The position numbers were made by a program, and so were the translations under genes. The notes under the pieces were generated by a model. It searched no databases and had not been told where the DNA came from. It saw only the letters and a list, made by a program, of their open reading frames with translations. This document shows positions 8,358-17,623 of a DNA stretch of 64,000 nt, in pieces. The first letter of the stretch is position 1. Each line of letters opens with the position of its first letter. Origin of the DNA: Desemzia sp. RIT 804 (GTDB taxonomy: Bacteria; Bacillota; Bacilli; Lactobacillales; Carnobacteriaceae). The stretch lies in the NCBI RefSeq assembly GCF_016892605.1, contig NZ_JAFEMV010000001.1:930001-994000 (forward strand), read 5' to 3'.

Positions 8358-8801
8358 ATGAGTGAGAATTGGAATAACCTGATTCAACAATTATATAGGG
8401 ATTACAAAACTTATGATCCGTTTAGTTTAGCGGAAAGTGAAGGCATAGACGTTCTTTTTGTGCCCTTTGGAGAAACACCGAAAGGGGAAACCGTTCGATT
8501 TAAAGAAGAAACTCTTGTGCTGCTCAATGAAAGTTTAATGGAAGCCAACGAACGGTACTTTGTATTAGCTCATGAATTGTATCATGCTCTTGAACATGAA
8601 AACCTTAGTGCTTACTATACGACGCAAAGAAATGGAAAAGGAACGCTTGAAAGAGAAGCCAGTATTTTTGCCGGAAATTTAATGCTAGCCTTATACAAAG
8701 AAGATTACGGCTATCCACCAGAAACTTTTCAACAACTGCAAAATCTTTATGGTGTTGCTGAAGATATAGAACCTTACTTAATAAAAAAATTTTTCTTTTA
8801 G
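8358..8801 (+). CDS. ImmA/IrrE-family metallopeptidase
   Basis: A 147-aa protein with the zinc protease motif HELYH at residues 72-76 (FVLAHELYHALEHE) and a downstream glutamate region (LEREASIFAGNLML), as in ImmA of ICEBs1 and phage homologues. ImmA cleaves the neighbouring XRE repressor after DNA damage or signalling, inducing the element. The genes are translationally linked, with only one base between stop and start. The target is inferred from adjacency. Confidence 0.85.
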   Translation: MSENWNNLIQQLYRDYKTYDPFSLAESEGIDVLFVPFGETPKGETVRFKEETLVLLNESLMEANERYFVLAHELYHALEHENLSAYYTTQRNGKGTLEREASIFAGNLMLALYKEDYGYPPETFQQLQNLYGVAEDIEPYLIKKFFF

Positions 8802-8839
8802 AAAAGTTCATTTTTATGAATATTTTTTTAAACTTTCGT

Positions 8840-8861
8840 TTGTCAAATTAAGTTAGACAAA
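8840..8861. repeat. Solitary IS30-type terminal inverted repeat
   Basis: These 22 bp match the left end of the IS30-like element at 15517 except for one base (AAGTTAG versus AAGCTAG). No transposase lies next to it. It marks an old insertion or deletion scar. Confidence 0.6.
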
Positions 8862-8873
8862 TGAAATAACCTA

Positions 8874-8915
8874 GAAAAGCACGGATTATCGTAATTTTGA
8901 TAATCCGTGCTTTTC
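8874..8915. terminator. Strong bidirectional terminator
   Basis: A perfect 17-bp stem (GAAAAGCACGGATTATC and its complement) closes an 8-base loop. It separates the converging ImmA gene and the nuclease pseudogene. Confidence 0.85.
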
Positions 8916-8925
8916 TTATTTAAAT

Positions 8926-9919
8926 CTATTCTCCAACCATACCATCGTTATCTCTATCGTCCATATATTGGGATAACCAATGATCACTTGTGATCGGCAT
9001 AGAATATCCAGCTGCTTTTTGCTTCTTTAATAGTAACATTCCCATTTACATTCGTATCTACAGAGGAAACATCTCCACCCGCAGGAGTACTTAGTGTGGC
9101 AGAGTCTGGTACTGAGGAGTCAGTAGATGATGAAGAGTCATGTTCTACTGTTAATCCTTGCTGCACATTGTATTCATCGGGGTTAATATTATCGAATTCA
9201 TCCACTACTTGGTTACCATTAACCGTATAAGCATATTTATAACTACTTGGAATTTGAGCAGTTGTATTTGGATAAGTAATAATCGCTTCGAAATCGGTTG
9301 CGCCACCCGCTTGTTGAATCGTTCGTCCCATATAAGCTTGATCCCCATGACGGTTCAGTACGCTATCTTGCGGTGTAATATTATAGGCATTGGCCACACC
9401 GCCTAAAGAATCGGCAATGATATGTCCTTCGTCCAGACTTGAATCTTCTGTCCCAGGTACTTTGGCTTCATCACCGTAGTAGTGTCCGTTTGAGTTAACA
9501 GGTTCAGTGGAATCATCTTGCACAATTATTTCACTTGCGACCACACGAACTAATTGACCGTATTCATTCGTATAAGCCCAATATTCTTTATCACAATTTC
9601 TATATCCACGACAACGTTAGCTTGACGATAGTCAGATAAATCCCCACCATTCACTTCAATTAGCGTATAATCATCATGAAGATACAGACAACTGTTTTTC
9701 TTCAGCTGGTTCTGATTCTGTGCTTGCAATTTCTTCTGGTTTTTCGCTCTCTTCACTTTCCTCAGATTCCTGACTAGACAATTCCTCTTCTTTTGATTCT
9801 GTTTCAATAATCGATTCGGTCGATTTAGATTCGATTACCTCTTCCCTTGCTTCTCCTGTTGGTGTACAGGCACTAAGTAGTAAATACTACTTGCTATCAG
9901 TAACAACCGTGCTCTTCAT
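8926..9919 (-). pseudogene. Secreted DNA/RNA non-specific endonuclease with Excalibur-like tail, multiply frameshifted
   Basis: Pieces in different frames reconstruct one lipoprotein nuclease. A lipobox LSAC and a Ser/Glu-rich linker come first (about 9680-9875), then EVNGGDLSDYRQANVVVDI (near 9600-9660). The nuclease domain follows in another frame (8984-9544) with DEGHIIADSLGG and NITPQDSVLNR. A last frame gives an Excalibur-like tail (YMDDRDNDGMVGE). Breaks fall near 9000 (an A-run), near 9570, near 9675 and in the signal sequence near 9890. Catalytic His is expected in DEGH. With at least four shifts it is almost surely dead, although A-run errors could be checked. Confidence 0.8.
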
Positions 9920-10077
9920 ATCATTACAATATTTGCTTCTTTGCTTTTTCAAAATATTAAGTAATACTACATAATATAATTTTTTAAAAATAGATTTATA
10001 GACCCCATTTAGTAAACATTTTCTGTTTTTATTTATACTAAAAAAGAAAAACAATATCTTTTAGGTCTTGTTAAACT
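9920..10077. other. AT-rich gap
   Basis: I see no gene or clear signal in this AT-rich spacer, which follows the pseudogene start and the end of the next minus-strand gene. Confidence 0.4.
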
Positions 10078-10389
10078 TTATTTATTTCTTGTTTCTATGT
10101 AGTCTATCAAGTTATATTCGGTTGCTAATTTTTTTGAAAAAGGAATTTCTTTTTTATTACGTAATAACTCAAAAAAGCTATGTTCATTCTCAGAGGCTTC
10201 TTTAATCGATATAACTTTACTTTTATGAACTATTTGTATATTAGTAGCAAAATAATAAGAATCATTTGTGGTAATAGACATGCGTAAAGCATCTCCAAAA
10301 ATAATATCAGGAGATAATTCATAACGCTCTTTAAGGTCCACTAAAAATATGTTGCTATCACTATACACCTTAATTATATTTCGACTCAC
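10078..10389 (-). CDS. Hypothetical protein, 103 aa
   Basis: I do not recognise this protein. It is soluble, mixed alpha/beta in appearance, with no signal peptide, cysteine motif or membrane segment. The start is GTG, preceded 11 bp upstream by a strong AAAGGAGG. It is transcribed away from the divergent exonuclease gene, with about 155 bp between the starts. The context is an accessory, plasmid-like region. Confidence 0.5.
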   Translation of the reverse strand: MSRNIIKVYSDSNIFLVDLKERYELSPDIIFGDALRMSITTNDSYYFATNIQIVHKSKVISIKEASENEHSFFELLRNKKEIPFSKKLATEYNLIDYIETRNK

Positions 10390-10544
10390 TGTATTGTGAC
10401 CCTCCTTTCTTTATACGACTATCTTAGCTTAAGTATAACAATATACATCATCCAACTGTTTATCTTTTTAAGAAAAATATACTATATATTTAAAAGGGAT
10501 AAAACATGTTATATTTATTGTAAACTTACTAAGGGGGTTATAAA

Positions 10545-11555
10545 ATGTTCGATATAAAAATCGGTTTCGAAAGTTCAAACTTAATAGAAACAGCCAAGAA
10601 AGAAAAAACAGTTCGAGATTTTAAAGGTAAGAGTCTAATTAATTTCCCTTCCGAATATACATTGATTGATATAGAAACTACTGGATTAGACCCTAGATTT
10701 GATTCTATTATTGAAATAGGCGCAATTAAAATTAGAGAAAATGAAGTTTTGGGTAGCTATAACACATTAATAAAAACTACTGATACTTATGAAGACGTTA
10801 ATACAAAGACAAAATATGTGAGTTCTTTTATTACTAAGTTAACGGGGATTAATAATGAAATGATTGAGAAAGAAGGTATTTCTGAGCGCAAGGCAATTGA
10901 AGAGTTTCTAAATTTCATTCAAGATGATATTTTAGTCGGTTATAATGTTAACTTTGATATTAATTTCCTCTACGATTCGTCACTTCAATATATGAATATA
11001 CCTATGACTAATAACTTTATAGATGTTATGAGAATTGCAAGAAAACACCTAAAAGAAATGAAACATCATAGATTAAAAGATTTGATTAAATACTACGATA
11101 TTTCAGATGAAAATCATCATAGAGCTATAAGAGATTGTTATATTACAGGAGAAGTCTTCAATAATCTAAGAACGCAAATTGAATCAGAGGTTGGTCTAGA
11201 GGAATTCACAAAATATTCTAGGGAAAATAGCAGAGCTGTAAAAGCTAGAGATATAGATGCTCATAATAAGGATTTTGATACTGATAACCCTTTTTACGGA
11301 AAATATCTGGTTTTTACTGGTAAGTTAGAAAACATGATCCGAAAAGATGCTATGCAATTGGTTAAAAATCTAGGAGGAGAACCTCAAGACGGGGTTACTA
11401 AGGAAACTAATTACCTGGTCTTAGGAGACATATCTTATAGCAAAAATGTCAAAGGAAATGTTACGGCTAAGCAAAAAAAAGCAGAAAAATTGAAGTTAGA
11501 AGGTCAAGACATAGACGTCATATCCGAAAATGTGTTCTATGATATGTTACCGTGA
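10545..11555 (+). CDS. DnaQ-type 3'-5' exonuclease with C-terminal BRCT domain
   Basis: A 336-aa protein. Residues 38-205 form a DEDDh exonuclease: ExoI DIETTG (42-47), ExoII GYNVNFDINF, ExoIII HRAIRDCYITG. Residues about 249-336 form a BRCT domain (YGKYLVFTGKL, LVKNLGGEPQDGVTKETNYLVLGD), as in the tail of bacterial NAD-dependent ligases. Such fusions occur in Firmicutes and are thought to act in DNA repair or editing. A good ribosome binding site (AAGGGGG) precedes the ATG. No partner genes are adjacent. Confidence 0.85.
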   Translation: MFDIKIGFESSNLIETAKKEKTVRDFKGKSLINFPSEYTLIDIETTGLDPRFDSIIEIGAIKIRENEVLGSYNTLIKTTDTYEDVNTKTKYVSSFITKLTGINNEMIEKEGISERKAIEEFLNFIQDDILVGYNVNFDINFLYDSSLQYMNIPMTNNFIDVMRIARKHLKEMKHHRLKDLIKYYDISDENHHRAIRDCYITGEVFNNLRTQIESEVGLEEFTKYSRENSRAVKARDIDAHNKDFDTDNPFYGKYLVFTGKLENMIRKDAMQLVKNLGGEPQDGVTKETNYLVLGDISYSKNVKGNVTAKQKKAEKLKLEGQDIDVISENVFYDMLP

Positions 11556-11626
11556 CTATTATTAAACCAAGTAAAAAAGGATACTCTTATTGCGAACTAA
11601 GATCAGTTAATAATACTTAAACAAGG

Positions 11627-11671
11627 AACACCTCTAGTGAATGCATTTAAAATGCATTCACTAGAGGTGTT
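11627..11671. repeat. 45-bp near-perfect palindrome
   Basis: Two 22-base arms (AACACCTCTAGTGAATGCAT... and complement) surround a single central base. It lies about 70 bp after the exonuclease stop. No T-run follows directly, so it is not a classical terminator, though the hairpin could stabilise or end transcripts. Confidence 0.7.
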
Positions 11672-11852
11672 ACTTGTTGTAACAAAAAGCTTAATTAACC
11701 AGTATCAAAAACAATCGATTATGAGACAAAGGAAAAAGCACCCTCCTTGTACCGAAAGATGGGTTTTTTCGGTTTCAAAAGCCATCTCACTATCTATAGG
11801 CCTTTAACCACCCTTTGTAATACAATAAAGATAAAAAAAGGGGATGAGGACC

Positions 11853-12048
11853 ATGAGTGGCGATGTCTACGGCTATGCGCGCGTCAGCACGCAGCACCAA
11901 GGACCTGATCGATCTCGTCAGCTACTTCGAGGAGCAGGATGTGAAGCTGGTCAGCCTGAAGGAGAACTTCGATACGAGCCCCCCACAAGGGCGGCTTAGT
12001 ATGACCGTCTTCCAGGCCTTCAGCCAGTTCGAGCGCAGTTCTATTTGA
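11853..12048 (+). pseudogene. Remnant of a GC-rich serine recombinase
   Basis: Two pieces of a resolvase/invertase are joined out of frame. The first frame gives [16 protein letters not shown] with the catalytic Ser region. Another frame gives KDLIDLVSYFEEQDVKLVSLKENFDTS...RLSMTVFQAFSQFER. The middle and C-terminal parts are missing. The base composition is strikingly GC-rich compared with its surroundings, so this fragment came from an unrelated replicon, perhaps a transposon. Confidence 0.75.
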
Positions 12049-12065
12049 TTATCTTATCATTTAGT

Positions 12066-12626
12066 TTATGTCTCATCAGGTAATCTAGTGTCTTCTTGTT
12101 TAGGGTAAATCAATTTTGGTCCATTTACGACAGCTGTTGCGCCGTACATTCCTATTTCATGAAGAATTGTTTTTTTCTCTGTCATGATGTGGCGAACCAT
12201 TAATCCTTTTAACGTCAACGTATTTGAAATCAAAAGCCGGTGGCATCGCCAAGGAACGCTTTCAGAACACATGTAGCAAACGCGTTCTTTCCTATCGATT
12301 TCTATCAACTTCTTTATCCCTTTCTCATACTCTTCTGTTAAACTGTATGCCGCATAATTGCGAAAAGAGGTGTTTCTCCATCCGTCTATCAACGACTCAT
12401 CGATTTCCCTATTTTTCTTTCTTCTGCCGCCCAATTCGGGCATATGAAGGTAATGGATAGATTGATCTGGCAGCCATTTCTCCATGTTCTCTTTATTGAA
12501 CTGAGGCAACCGCTTACTGCCTGGATAAGCACGAACATCGATCAACATTTCTATCTTGTATGCTTTAAGCAATGATAAAAGTTCTTCGGTGCTGTGTGTT
12601 GAATGCCCAACTGTATAAATCTCCAT
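12066..12626 (-). CDS. DUF488-family protein
   Basis: A 186-aa protein beginning MEIYTVGHSTHS, characteristic of DUF488. The family's cysteine region appears as CYMCSESVPWRCHR (Cys117, Cys120, Cys128), followed by a short C-terminal extension. The family is widespread and its biochemical role is not established; the Cys/His pattern suggests metal or nucleic acid contacts. The gene stands alone between recombinase remnants. Confidence 0.8.
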   Translation of the reverse strand: MEIYTVGHSTHSTEELLSLLKAYKIEMLIDVRAYPGSKRLPQFNKENMEKWLPDQSIHYLHMPELGGRRKKNREIDESLIDGWRNTSFRNYAAYSLTEEYEKGIKKLIEIDRKERVCYMCSESVPWRCHRLLISNTLTLKGLMVRHIMTEKKTILHEIGMYGATAVVNGPKLIYPKQEDTRLPDET

Positions 12627-12726
12627 CTTGAGTCCGCCTTTCTTGCCACCTTTAAAAGGTTAGCTTCTCTGTACCTCTTATTCTTGTCTTTCTTTCAGCT
12701 TGAATCAATAGATAGGTATGATTTTC

Positions 12727-12899
12727 TTATGATCCAGGGATTGGCTCTACTAGTAGTGCGTGCTCATTATTGTCATAATAAGTAACTTGTTTTGATACTA
12801 AATCGCTTGCCCAAAATGGAACTCCAACTTCTCCAGTTAACTCACAAATAGCGGTTTTGTCTATGGAACCTGAATATGGGGAATCCCCTGTCTCTATTG
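12727..12899 (-). pseudogene. C-terminal fragment of an unknown protein
   Basis: An open frame reads [22 protein letters not shown], then VGVPFWASDLVSKQVTYY and ends LLVEPIPGS, without a start codon of its own. It looks like a protein-like tail left by deletion, directly abutting the end of the serine recombinase gene. I cannot assign a family. Confidence 0.35.
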
Positions 12900-13478
12900 G
12901 GTTAGGTAGGTCAGTTTCCGCTTGTGGCGGGTCAAGGTACTCTTACTAATTCCAGTCATCTTCTCCACCTCTGTGTAGGAGTGAGTCTCTAGGAGACTCA
13001 TAGCCAGAGTGATCTGCTGTTGAGAGAACTTTTTTGGACGACCTTCTCGGTATCCTGGTCGCTGTTTAGCAATCTCTTTCCCTTCTTGAGTTCGTTCTAC
13101 GATTAGGTCACGTTCAAAGTCCGCGAAGGCGCTAAAAATGGTGAAAATTAGTCTACCTGTAGACGTATTCTCAATCACGCCCAAGTTTAACACATTAATC
13201 TTAACCCCTTTTTCGAAGAGTACTTTAATCGTGTTCAAGGCGTCTTGGGTGCTCCGAGCGAATCGGTCTAGTTTTGTTACTACTAGCGTATCTCCAGTTT
13301 GAAGTTCCTGTAGGAGCTTTTGAAATTCAGGACGATCGTTTTTCGTTCCGGTAATTTTTTCATAATAGATCCGTTCGCAATGTTCCTCTTCCAGTTGGCG
13401 CATCTGCCCTTCTAAATCCTGATGGCGAGTACTTACCCGAGCATAGCCATATTTCACGTTATTCACCCTCTTTTTCAC
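12894..13478 (-). CDS. Serine recombinase (resolvase/invertase family)
   Basis: A 194-aa small serine recombinase. The N-terminal catalytic domain has YARVSTRHQ with nucleophile Ser16, KLDRFARS, and the conserved [19 protein letters not shown] helix E region. The C-terminal HTH_7-type domain spans about residues 145-190 ([19 protein letters not shown]...[17 protein letters not shown]). Such enzymes resolve plasmid multimers or cointegrates. The 110 bp upstream contains dyad elements that could be its res site. Confidence 0.9.
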   Translation of the reverse strand: MKKRVNNVKYGYARVSTRHQDLEGQMRQLEEEHCERIYYEKITGTKNDRPEFQKLLQELQTGDTLVVTKLDRFARSTQDALNTIKVLFEKGVKINVLNLGVIENTSTGRLIFTIFSAFADFERDLIVERTQEGKEIAKQRPGYREGRPKKFSQQQITLAMSLLETHSYTEVEKMTGISKSTLTRHKRKLTYLTQ

Positions 13479-13484
13479 TTTACT

Positions 13485-13590
13485 TTTGACTATAAGTTAT
13501 GACACCGTTGTATGTATTGATTTTACTGGATTGTAAAATCATAGTCAATACTCTTGAATTATGACCATATACTAACGATTGATATTAGAC
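13485..13590. promoter_or_regulatory. Possible res site of the recombinase
   Basis: The spacer upstream of the recombinase contains repeated related sequences: TTGACTATAAGTTATGAC, a palindrome TGATTTTAC...GTAAAATCA, and an oppositely oriented pair, ATAGTCAA and TTATGAC. This arrangement resembles the subsites of a resolvase recombination site. Assignment is by pattern only. Confidence 0.4.
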
Positions 13591-13825
13591 TAAACAATAT
13601 AAAAATTTTTCTCTTAAAAAATGTGTTTTCAATTTGGCATAAATAACACCTTAAACTTATACAAGAAAATTATTTATCAAATCTCTGCACATGTTAAACA
13701 CTTAATTAAAAGGACTTGTATCCTTTAAAGTCAAGTCAGAGTAACAAAAAAAGGATCTTTGACAAGTAGATTCTTTTGTTTGGTAACTTAATTATAGGAG
13801 CTCACTGGTCTTTTTTCATTTAAAA
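13591..13825. other. AT-rich gap
   Basis: No gene is seen. The sequence is AT-rich and lies between the recombinase leader and the terminator of the antiporter gene. Confidence 0.4.
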
Positions 13826-13875
13826 ATAAGATTTAGTGCCAGTGAACCGATTGGTTCACCAACACTAAATCTTAT
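13826..13875 (-). terminator. Terminator of the NhaC gene
   Basis: Nested stems ATAAGATTTAGTG/CACTAAATCTTAT and GTGAACC/GGTTCAC are followed on the minus strand by a T5 run. It lies about 60 bp after the antiporter stop codon. Confidence 0.8.
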
Positions 13876-13933
13876 AGAGCCCAAAAAAAGCCAAAAGCAC
13901 GTTTGAATTGTGCTTTCGACTCTTCCTTATTTT

Positions 13934-15319
13934 TTATAACGTTGAGGATTCCAGTTTCTTAATCCCTATATTCGCATATCCGCTGATAACGGTTAAAATA
14001 GGCGACAATAAGCAGAAAAACGCAAATGGCAAGTAGGTTAACGTTGGAACACCTAAGGCGGTTGAGATGAACACGCCACTTACTCCCCAAGGAATCAATG
14101 AATTAATAACAGCACCGGCATCTTCCAATACACGTGATAGAGCTAAAGGTGATAAATCTGATTGCTTATAGGTCTTCTTAAATGCATTTCCTGGTAAAAC
14201 AATCGCTAGGTATTGTTCTCCGACTAGAGCATTTACCCCAATAGCAGATAACGCTGTTACAAGAATTAAGTTTCCAATCGATAAACTTGCATCCGAAATA
14301 GGCGACATTACGGTATCAATAATTTTGAATTCCATTAATAATCCACCAAGAGCTAGGGCTAGAATAATCAGCGAAATAGACCACATCATACTCTGAACAC
14401 CACCTCGTGACAATAACGCATCAATTATTTCATTGCCCGTTGTTGAAACATACCCTTCTTGAATGTAACTTGAAATTTCAGTCAATTTAACAGATGGAGA
14501 ATTAAACTTCAATAAGCCTATCGACAAGCCAATATTAATTAATAACGTTGGAATTGCTGGGATTCGTTTCCATGAAGAAATGAGTATAAAGATAATTGGA
14601 ATAGCAGCCAACCAATTCACTTGAAAATTAGATTCTATTACCTTTGTTAACCCCACAACTTGATTTGTTGTTGCAAGCTCATTATTCATACCAAAGAATA
14701 AAAATAATAAGGTAGATAAAATTAAACTTGGAATCGTTGTCCACATTAGATTTTTTATGTGCTTAAACAGATCAACTTCAGCAATCGCGGCTGCTAAATT
14801 CGTACTATCTGACAGTGGTGACATCTTATCGCCAAACACACTACCTGAAACAATGGCACCTGCTATTAAACCAGGTTCGAAACCCATAGCTGTTCCCATT
14901 CCTAGAAAAGCTAAGCCAATTGTAGAAACAGTCGTTAGTGCTGAACCAATAGATGTACCGACTACGGCACAAATTAAAAAGACCGATGGAATAAAAAAGC
15001 TCGGATTCAATAATTTGAAGCCAACTACCATCATCGAAGGAATAATTCCAGATGCAATCCAAACAGAAATAAGCGCGCCGATTAGAATAAAGATAATCAT
15101 CGGTATGATACCTGTCTTAACTCCTTTTTGAATGCCATTATGAATCTCTTCCCAAGAGTGTCTGCGAAATCTTCCCCAAACAATCAGCAACGTAATTGCC
15201 AATAGTAAAGGTGTTTGTGGATCTAATTTAAACTTAATAATGCTAACACCAATCATAATTAATAATAGTAACAGTAAAGCTAAACTTTCTCGTATGGACA
15301 ACTTTTTCATTCTATACAC
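13934..15319 (-). CDS. nhaC: NhaC-family Na+/H+ antiporter
   Basis: A 461-aa polytopic membrane protein with about 11-12 hydrophobic segments. Family-typical stretches include GTSIGSALTTVSTIGLAF, VSGSVFGDKMSPLSDSTNLAAA and the late ALVGEQYLAIVLPG and RVLEDAGAVINSLIPWG. NhaC proteins exchange external protons for internal sodium; relatives move malate/lactate or amino acids, so the substrate is not certain. It has its own terminator and a 197-bp leader before an IS30 element, so its promoter may be native or come from the IS. Confidence 0.85.
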   Translation of the reverse strand: MYRMKKLSIRESLALLLLLLIMIGVSIIKFKLDPQTPLLLAITLLIVWGRFRRHSWEEIHNGIQKGVKTGIIPMIIFILIGALISVWIASGIIPSMMVVGFKLLNPSFFIPSVFLICAVVGTSIGSALTTVSTIGLAFLGMGTAMGFEPGLIAGAIVSGSVFGDKMSPLSDSTNLAAAIAEVDLFKHIKNLMWTTIPSLILSTLLFLFFGMNNELATTNQVVGLTKVIESNFQVNWLAAIPIIFILISSWKRIPAIPTLLINIGLSIGLLKFNSPSVKLTEISSYIQEGYVSTTGNEIIDALLSRGGVQSMMWSISLIILALALGGLLMEFKIIDTVMSPISDASLSIGNLILVTALSAIGVNALVGEQYLAIVLPGNAFKKTYKQSDLSPLALSRVLEDAGAVINSLIPWGVSGVFISTALGVPTLTYLPFAFFCLLSPILTVISGYANIGIKKLESSTL

Positions 15320-15516
15320 TCCTGATTTTATAGTGATGAAGTAAAATTAGTCATACGATAATAAGTGATGCCCCCTGTAGTGTTGCATAAAAACATGCTA
15401 CTACTCCCTTTCTTTCCGATATGTACCCTTCTACCTTAATATATCCAGCAGAAAATACTATTTCTCTAGTATCAACCATTAATAAGCGAATGTCAAAGCA
15501 ATTTAGTATATTTGAT
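15320..15516 (-). other. Leader of the antiporter gene
   Basis: No gene is seen. On the minus strand there is a hairpin (GTAGTaGCAT against ATGCaacACTAC near 15380-15410) upstream of the gene. I found no T-box or lysine-riboswitch motif. Confidence 0.35.
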
Positions 15517-16568
15517 TTGTCAAATTAAGCTAGACAAAATATCTTTATTCATGTAACTCATAAATACTTCCAAGGGCGTTTGGTAATTTAATATTTTTCT
15601 AGGGATGTTATTTCGTTTGTCTGCAACAGAAGAAATGAAACTTTGGTCTACCAGATTGAAATCCATCGCCTTAGGCAATCCCTCTTTTCGCAAGAGACCG
15701 TTGGAATGCTCATTCAGACCACGTTGCGAAGGTGTTCCTGGATCAGCAAAATAGATGGCAACGTCGTGCTGGTTACTTAAAGCTTTCCAGTTATAGAATT
15801 CTTTTCCGCAATCAAAAGTGATCGATTTAAATAAATGCCTTGGAATGGCATTAAACCAATGATCCATAGCAGCTTCAATGTCGCTGGCTCTCCGCCCATC
15901 GGGCTTCAAAGTAATAATGACCTTAGAAAGACCTTCTACCAAGGTAATGATGGCGCTCTTGTGATGAGCCCCCACAATGGTGTCGCCTTCGATATGACCG
16001 AACTCTTCTTCGAAGTCAGGATAATCGGTCTTTCTTTCAACAATATTCCGTTTGAAGGCTTGTTTTCCTCTTCGTTCTTGATGACCATTGGGTTTTCTTT
16101 TCCCCTTCATAGGAAGTGTAACTTCATCGAAGACTTTTTCTTTAAACTGCCGGTAAAGAGTTCGCATAGAACAGCTGATGATCATTTCTTTTCGTCCAAT
16201 AATCACATCAGGAGTTCAGCCTTGATTTACTTTTTCCTTGATATAGGTCTGTTGTTCTTTTGGTAAGATGATTCTCTGTCTGCCACACCGTTTCTTATTT
16301 TCTTTATATTGTTGGTAGTAATCGAGGGCCGTATGGCCTTCTTTCAAGAAATGAATGACATTATAAATGGGCGTTCGAGATCGTTTCAGGAACTCAGCAA
16401 TTTTAGCGACTTTAATATTTTGGTGATAATAAGACTCTATCATCACTAATTCATCCGTGGTAAGATGGGTGTAGGTCATTCGTGATCACTCCTATGTTTT
16501 CTTTGGTCGGAAATACATTTTGAGTGTACCACGAATGGCTTTTTTATTTGTCTAGCTTAATTTTACAA
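15517..16568 (-). mobile_element. IS30-family insertion sequence (defective)
   Basis: The 1052-bp element is bounded by 22-bp inverted repeats, TTGTCAAATTAAGCTAGACA+AA on the left and the near complement at 16547-16568. It carries one transposase frame whose stop lies within the left repeat. Because the frame has an internal TGA, it is probably not autonomous. Related solo ends are at 8840-8861 and possibly 33492-33503. Confidence 0.85.
15520..16479 (-). pseudogene. IS30-family transposase with in-frame TGA
   Basis: The N-terminal piece (87 codons) has the HTH typical of IS30 (YTHLTTDELVMIESYY, KVAKIAEFLKRSRTPIYNVI). The frame is cut by TGA at 16216-16218 where homologues would have Trp (VNQGxTPDVII). 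It then continues unbroken for 228 codons with the DDE catalytic core (FGHIEGDTIVG, FDCGKEFYNW, YFADPGTPSQRGLNEHSNGLLR). A single point mutation thus inactivates a full-length gene. Confidence 0.85.
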
Positions 16569-16768
16569 TCGGCGTATTTTAAAAAGTATTAATAGATAAT
16601 CAAGTTAGTAACTTAAGGAGGATAGTATTGTGAAAGAATATAAAAAGAACCACTGTTAAAGATGTAAATATAATAGAAATTACACGAATAAGTATTATCT
16701 ACTGTTATAAAACTAGTATTATTAACATATAAATAATATTATTTTTGTAAGAGAGGAAGTGTATTTTT
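16569..16768 (+). other. Gap with decayed small frame
   Basis: A short GTG frame with a ribosome binding site (AAGGAGG at about 16615) begins near 16630 but stops within a few codons. No gene is supported. Confidence 0.3.
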
Positions 16769-16840
16769 ATGGAATTTGGTTTATCTTTAATGTGTTTCTT
16801 ATTGATAATAAGTTTTATTTTAAAAAGGAAAGATAAGTAA
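16769..16840 (+). CDS. 23-aa hydrophobic peptide
   Basis: ATG after GAGAGGAAG opens a 23-codon frame, MEFGLSLMCFLLIISFILKRKDK, with a single membrane segment and a basic tail. It ends 18 bp before the secreted protein gene and probably shares its transcript. I do not recognise it; a helper or immunity role for the next protein is speculative. Confidence 0.35.
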   Translation: MEFGLSLMCFLLIISFILKRKDK

Positions 16841-16858
16841 AATTAGGAGGAGAAATAA

Positions 16859-17410
16859 TTGAACATAAAAAAAACTATAATCACGGGGTTAGCAACTACT
16901 TTACTTACAATGCCAGCTCTGTTTACAGCAACGACGGTTCAGGCACAGTCTGAAGGGGCAGAAACAAATATAGAATACCAAATGCCTGATAAATCTGTTT
17001 CTGAAATAAGAAACTATGCTGAAGAAATCGGAATAAATGTATATGATACTGAAGTAATTATAACAGATGCCCAAATGATAGAGCTTTTCAATTATATGGG
17101 ATATGATATTGAGCCTGACCCCTCCTCAGGTATGTTTGCAAGAGCGGCTGGAGTAACAAAAATAGTTTCTAAAGGTAAAGGTTCATGGGATATTTATTTA
17201 AGTAAAGGATTTATAAAAACTTATTACGCAGCAGGACCTGTTTTATCAGCTGGACTTACTGCAGCAATTACTGTTTTGGTTCCGGGTGTTGGTTGGACAG
17301 TAGCGGCTACTATGGTTTCTACTTTAAGCGGTATTATCGGATCAGAAGTTACACATGGAGTAGTATTTAGAATTAGAAACTGGAAGATATCATCAGCTGA
17401 CAAACAATAA
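16859..17410 (+). CDS. Secreted protein, bacteriocin-like architecture
   Basis: A 183-aa protein starting at TTG behind a strong AGGAGGAG. It has a clear Sec signal peptide (NIKKTIITGLATTLLTMPALFTATTVQA, cleavage after residue 29). The mature part has a polar region (30-95) and a C-terminal domain rich in Gly/Ala/Thr and hydrophobic (about 120-165, YYAAGPVLSAGLTAAIT, LVPGVGWTVAATMVSTLSG), ending in a basic tail. This resembles pore-forming or bacteriocin-like secreted proteins, but I do not recognise a family. A terminator follows. Confidence 0.55.
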   Translation: MNIKKTIITGLATTLLTMPALFTATTVQAQSEGAETNIEYQMPDKSVSEIRNYAEEIGINVYDTEVIITDAQMIELFNYMGYDIEPDPSSGMFARAAGVTKIVSKGKGSWDIYLSKGFIKTYYAAGPVLSAGLTAAITVLVPGVGWTVAATMVSTLSGIIGSEVTHGVVFRIRNWKISSADKQ

Positions 17411-17467
17411 TATTTATTCTGTTGAATCAGCATTTTAACTTATAGAGTTTACTTAATAAAACACTGA

Positions 17468-17515
17468 TAGTCCCAAACTTCTTATGCTTTTTTAGCAATC
17501 TTGAGTTTGGGACTA
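17468..17515 (+). terminator. Terminator after the secreted protein
   Basis: TAGTCCCAAACT pairs with AGTTTGGGACTA around a 24-base loop, followed by CTTTT. Confidence 0.7.
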
Positions 17516-17623
17516 CTTTTATTCAATCTATAAAAAATGATTAGTCTAAAGTTATATGGGTCTGTTTTTAGAAATTTTGCGTAAGTATGTTATCAGTTTT
17601 ATGTGAAGCTTTGTTTATTTAAT

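Noticed and set aside
15320-15516. Possible T-box or lysine riboswitch before nhaC.
   Set aside because: No AGGGTGG core or specifier stem and no lysine-riboswitch consensus; only an ordinary hairpin is visible.
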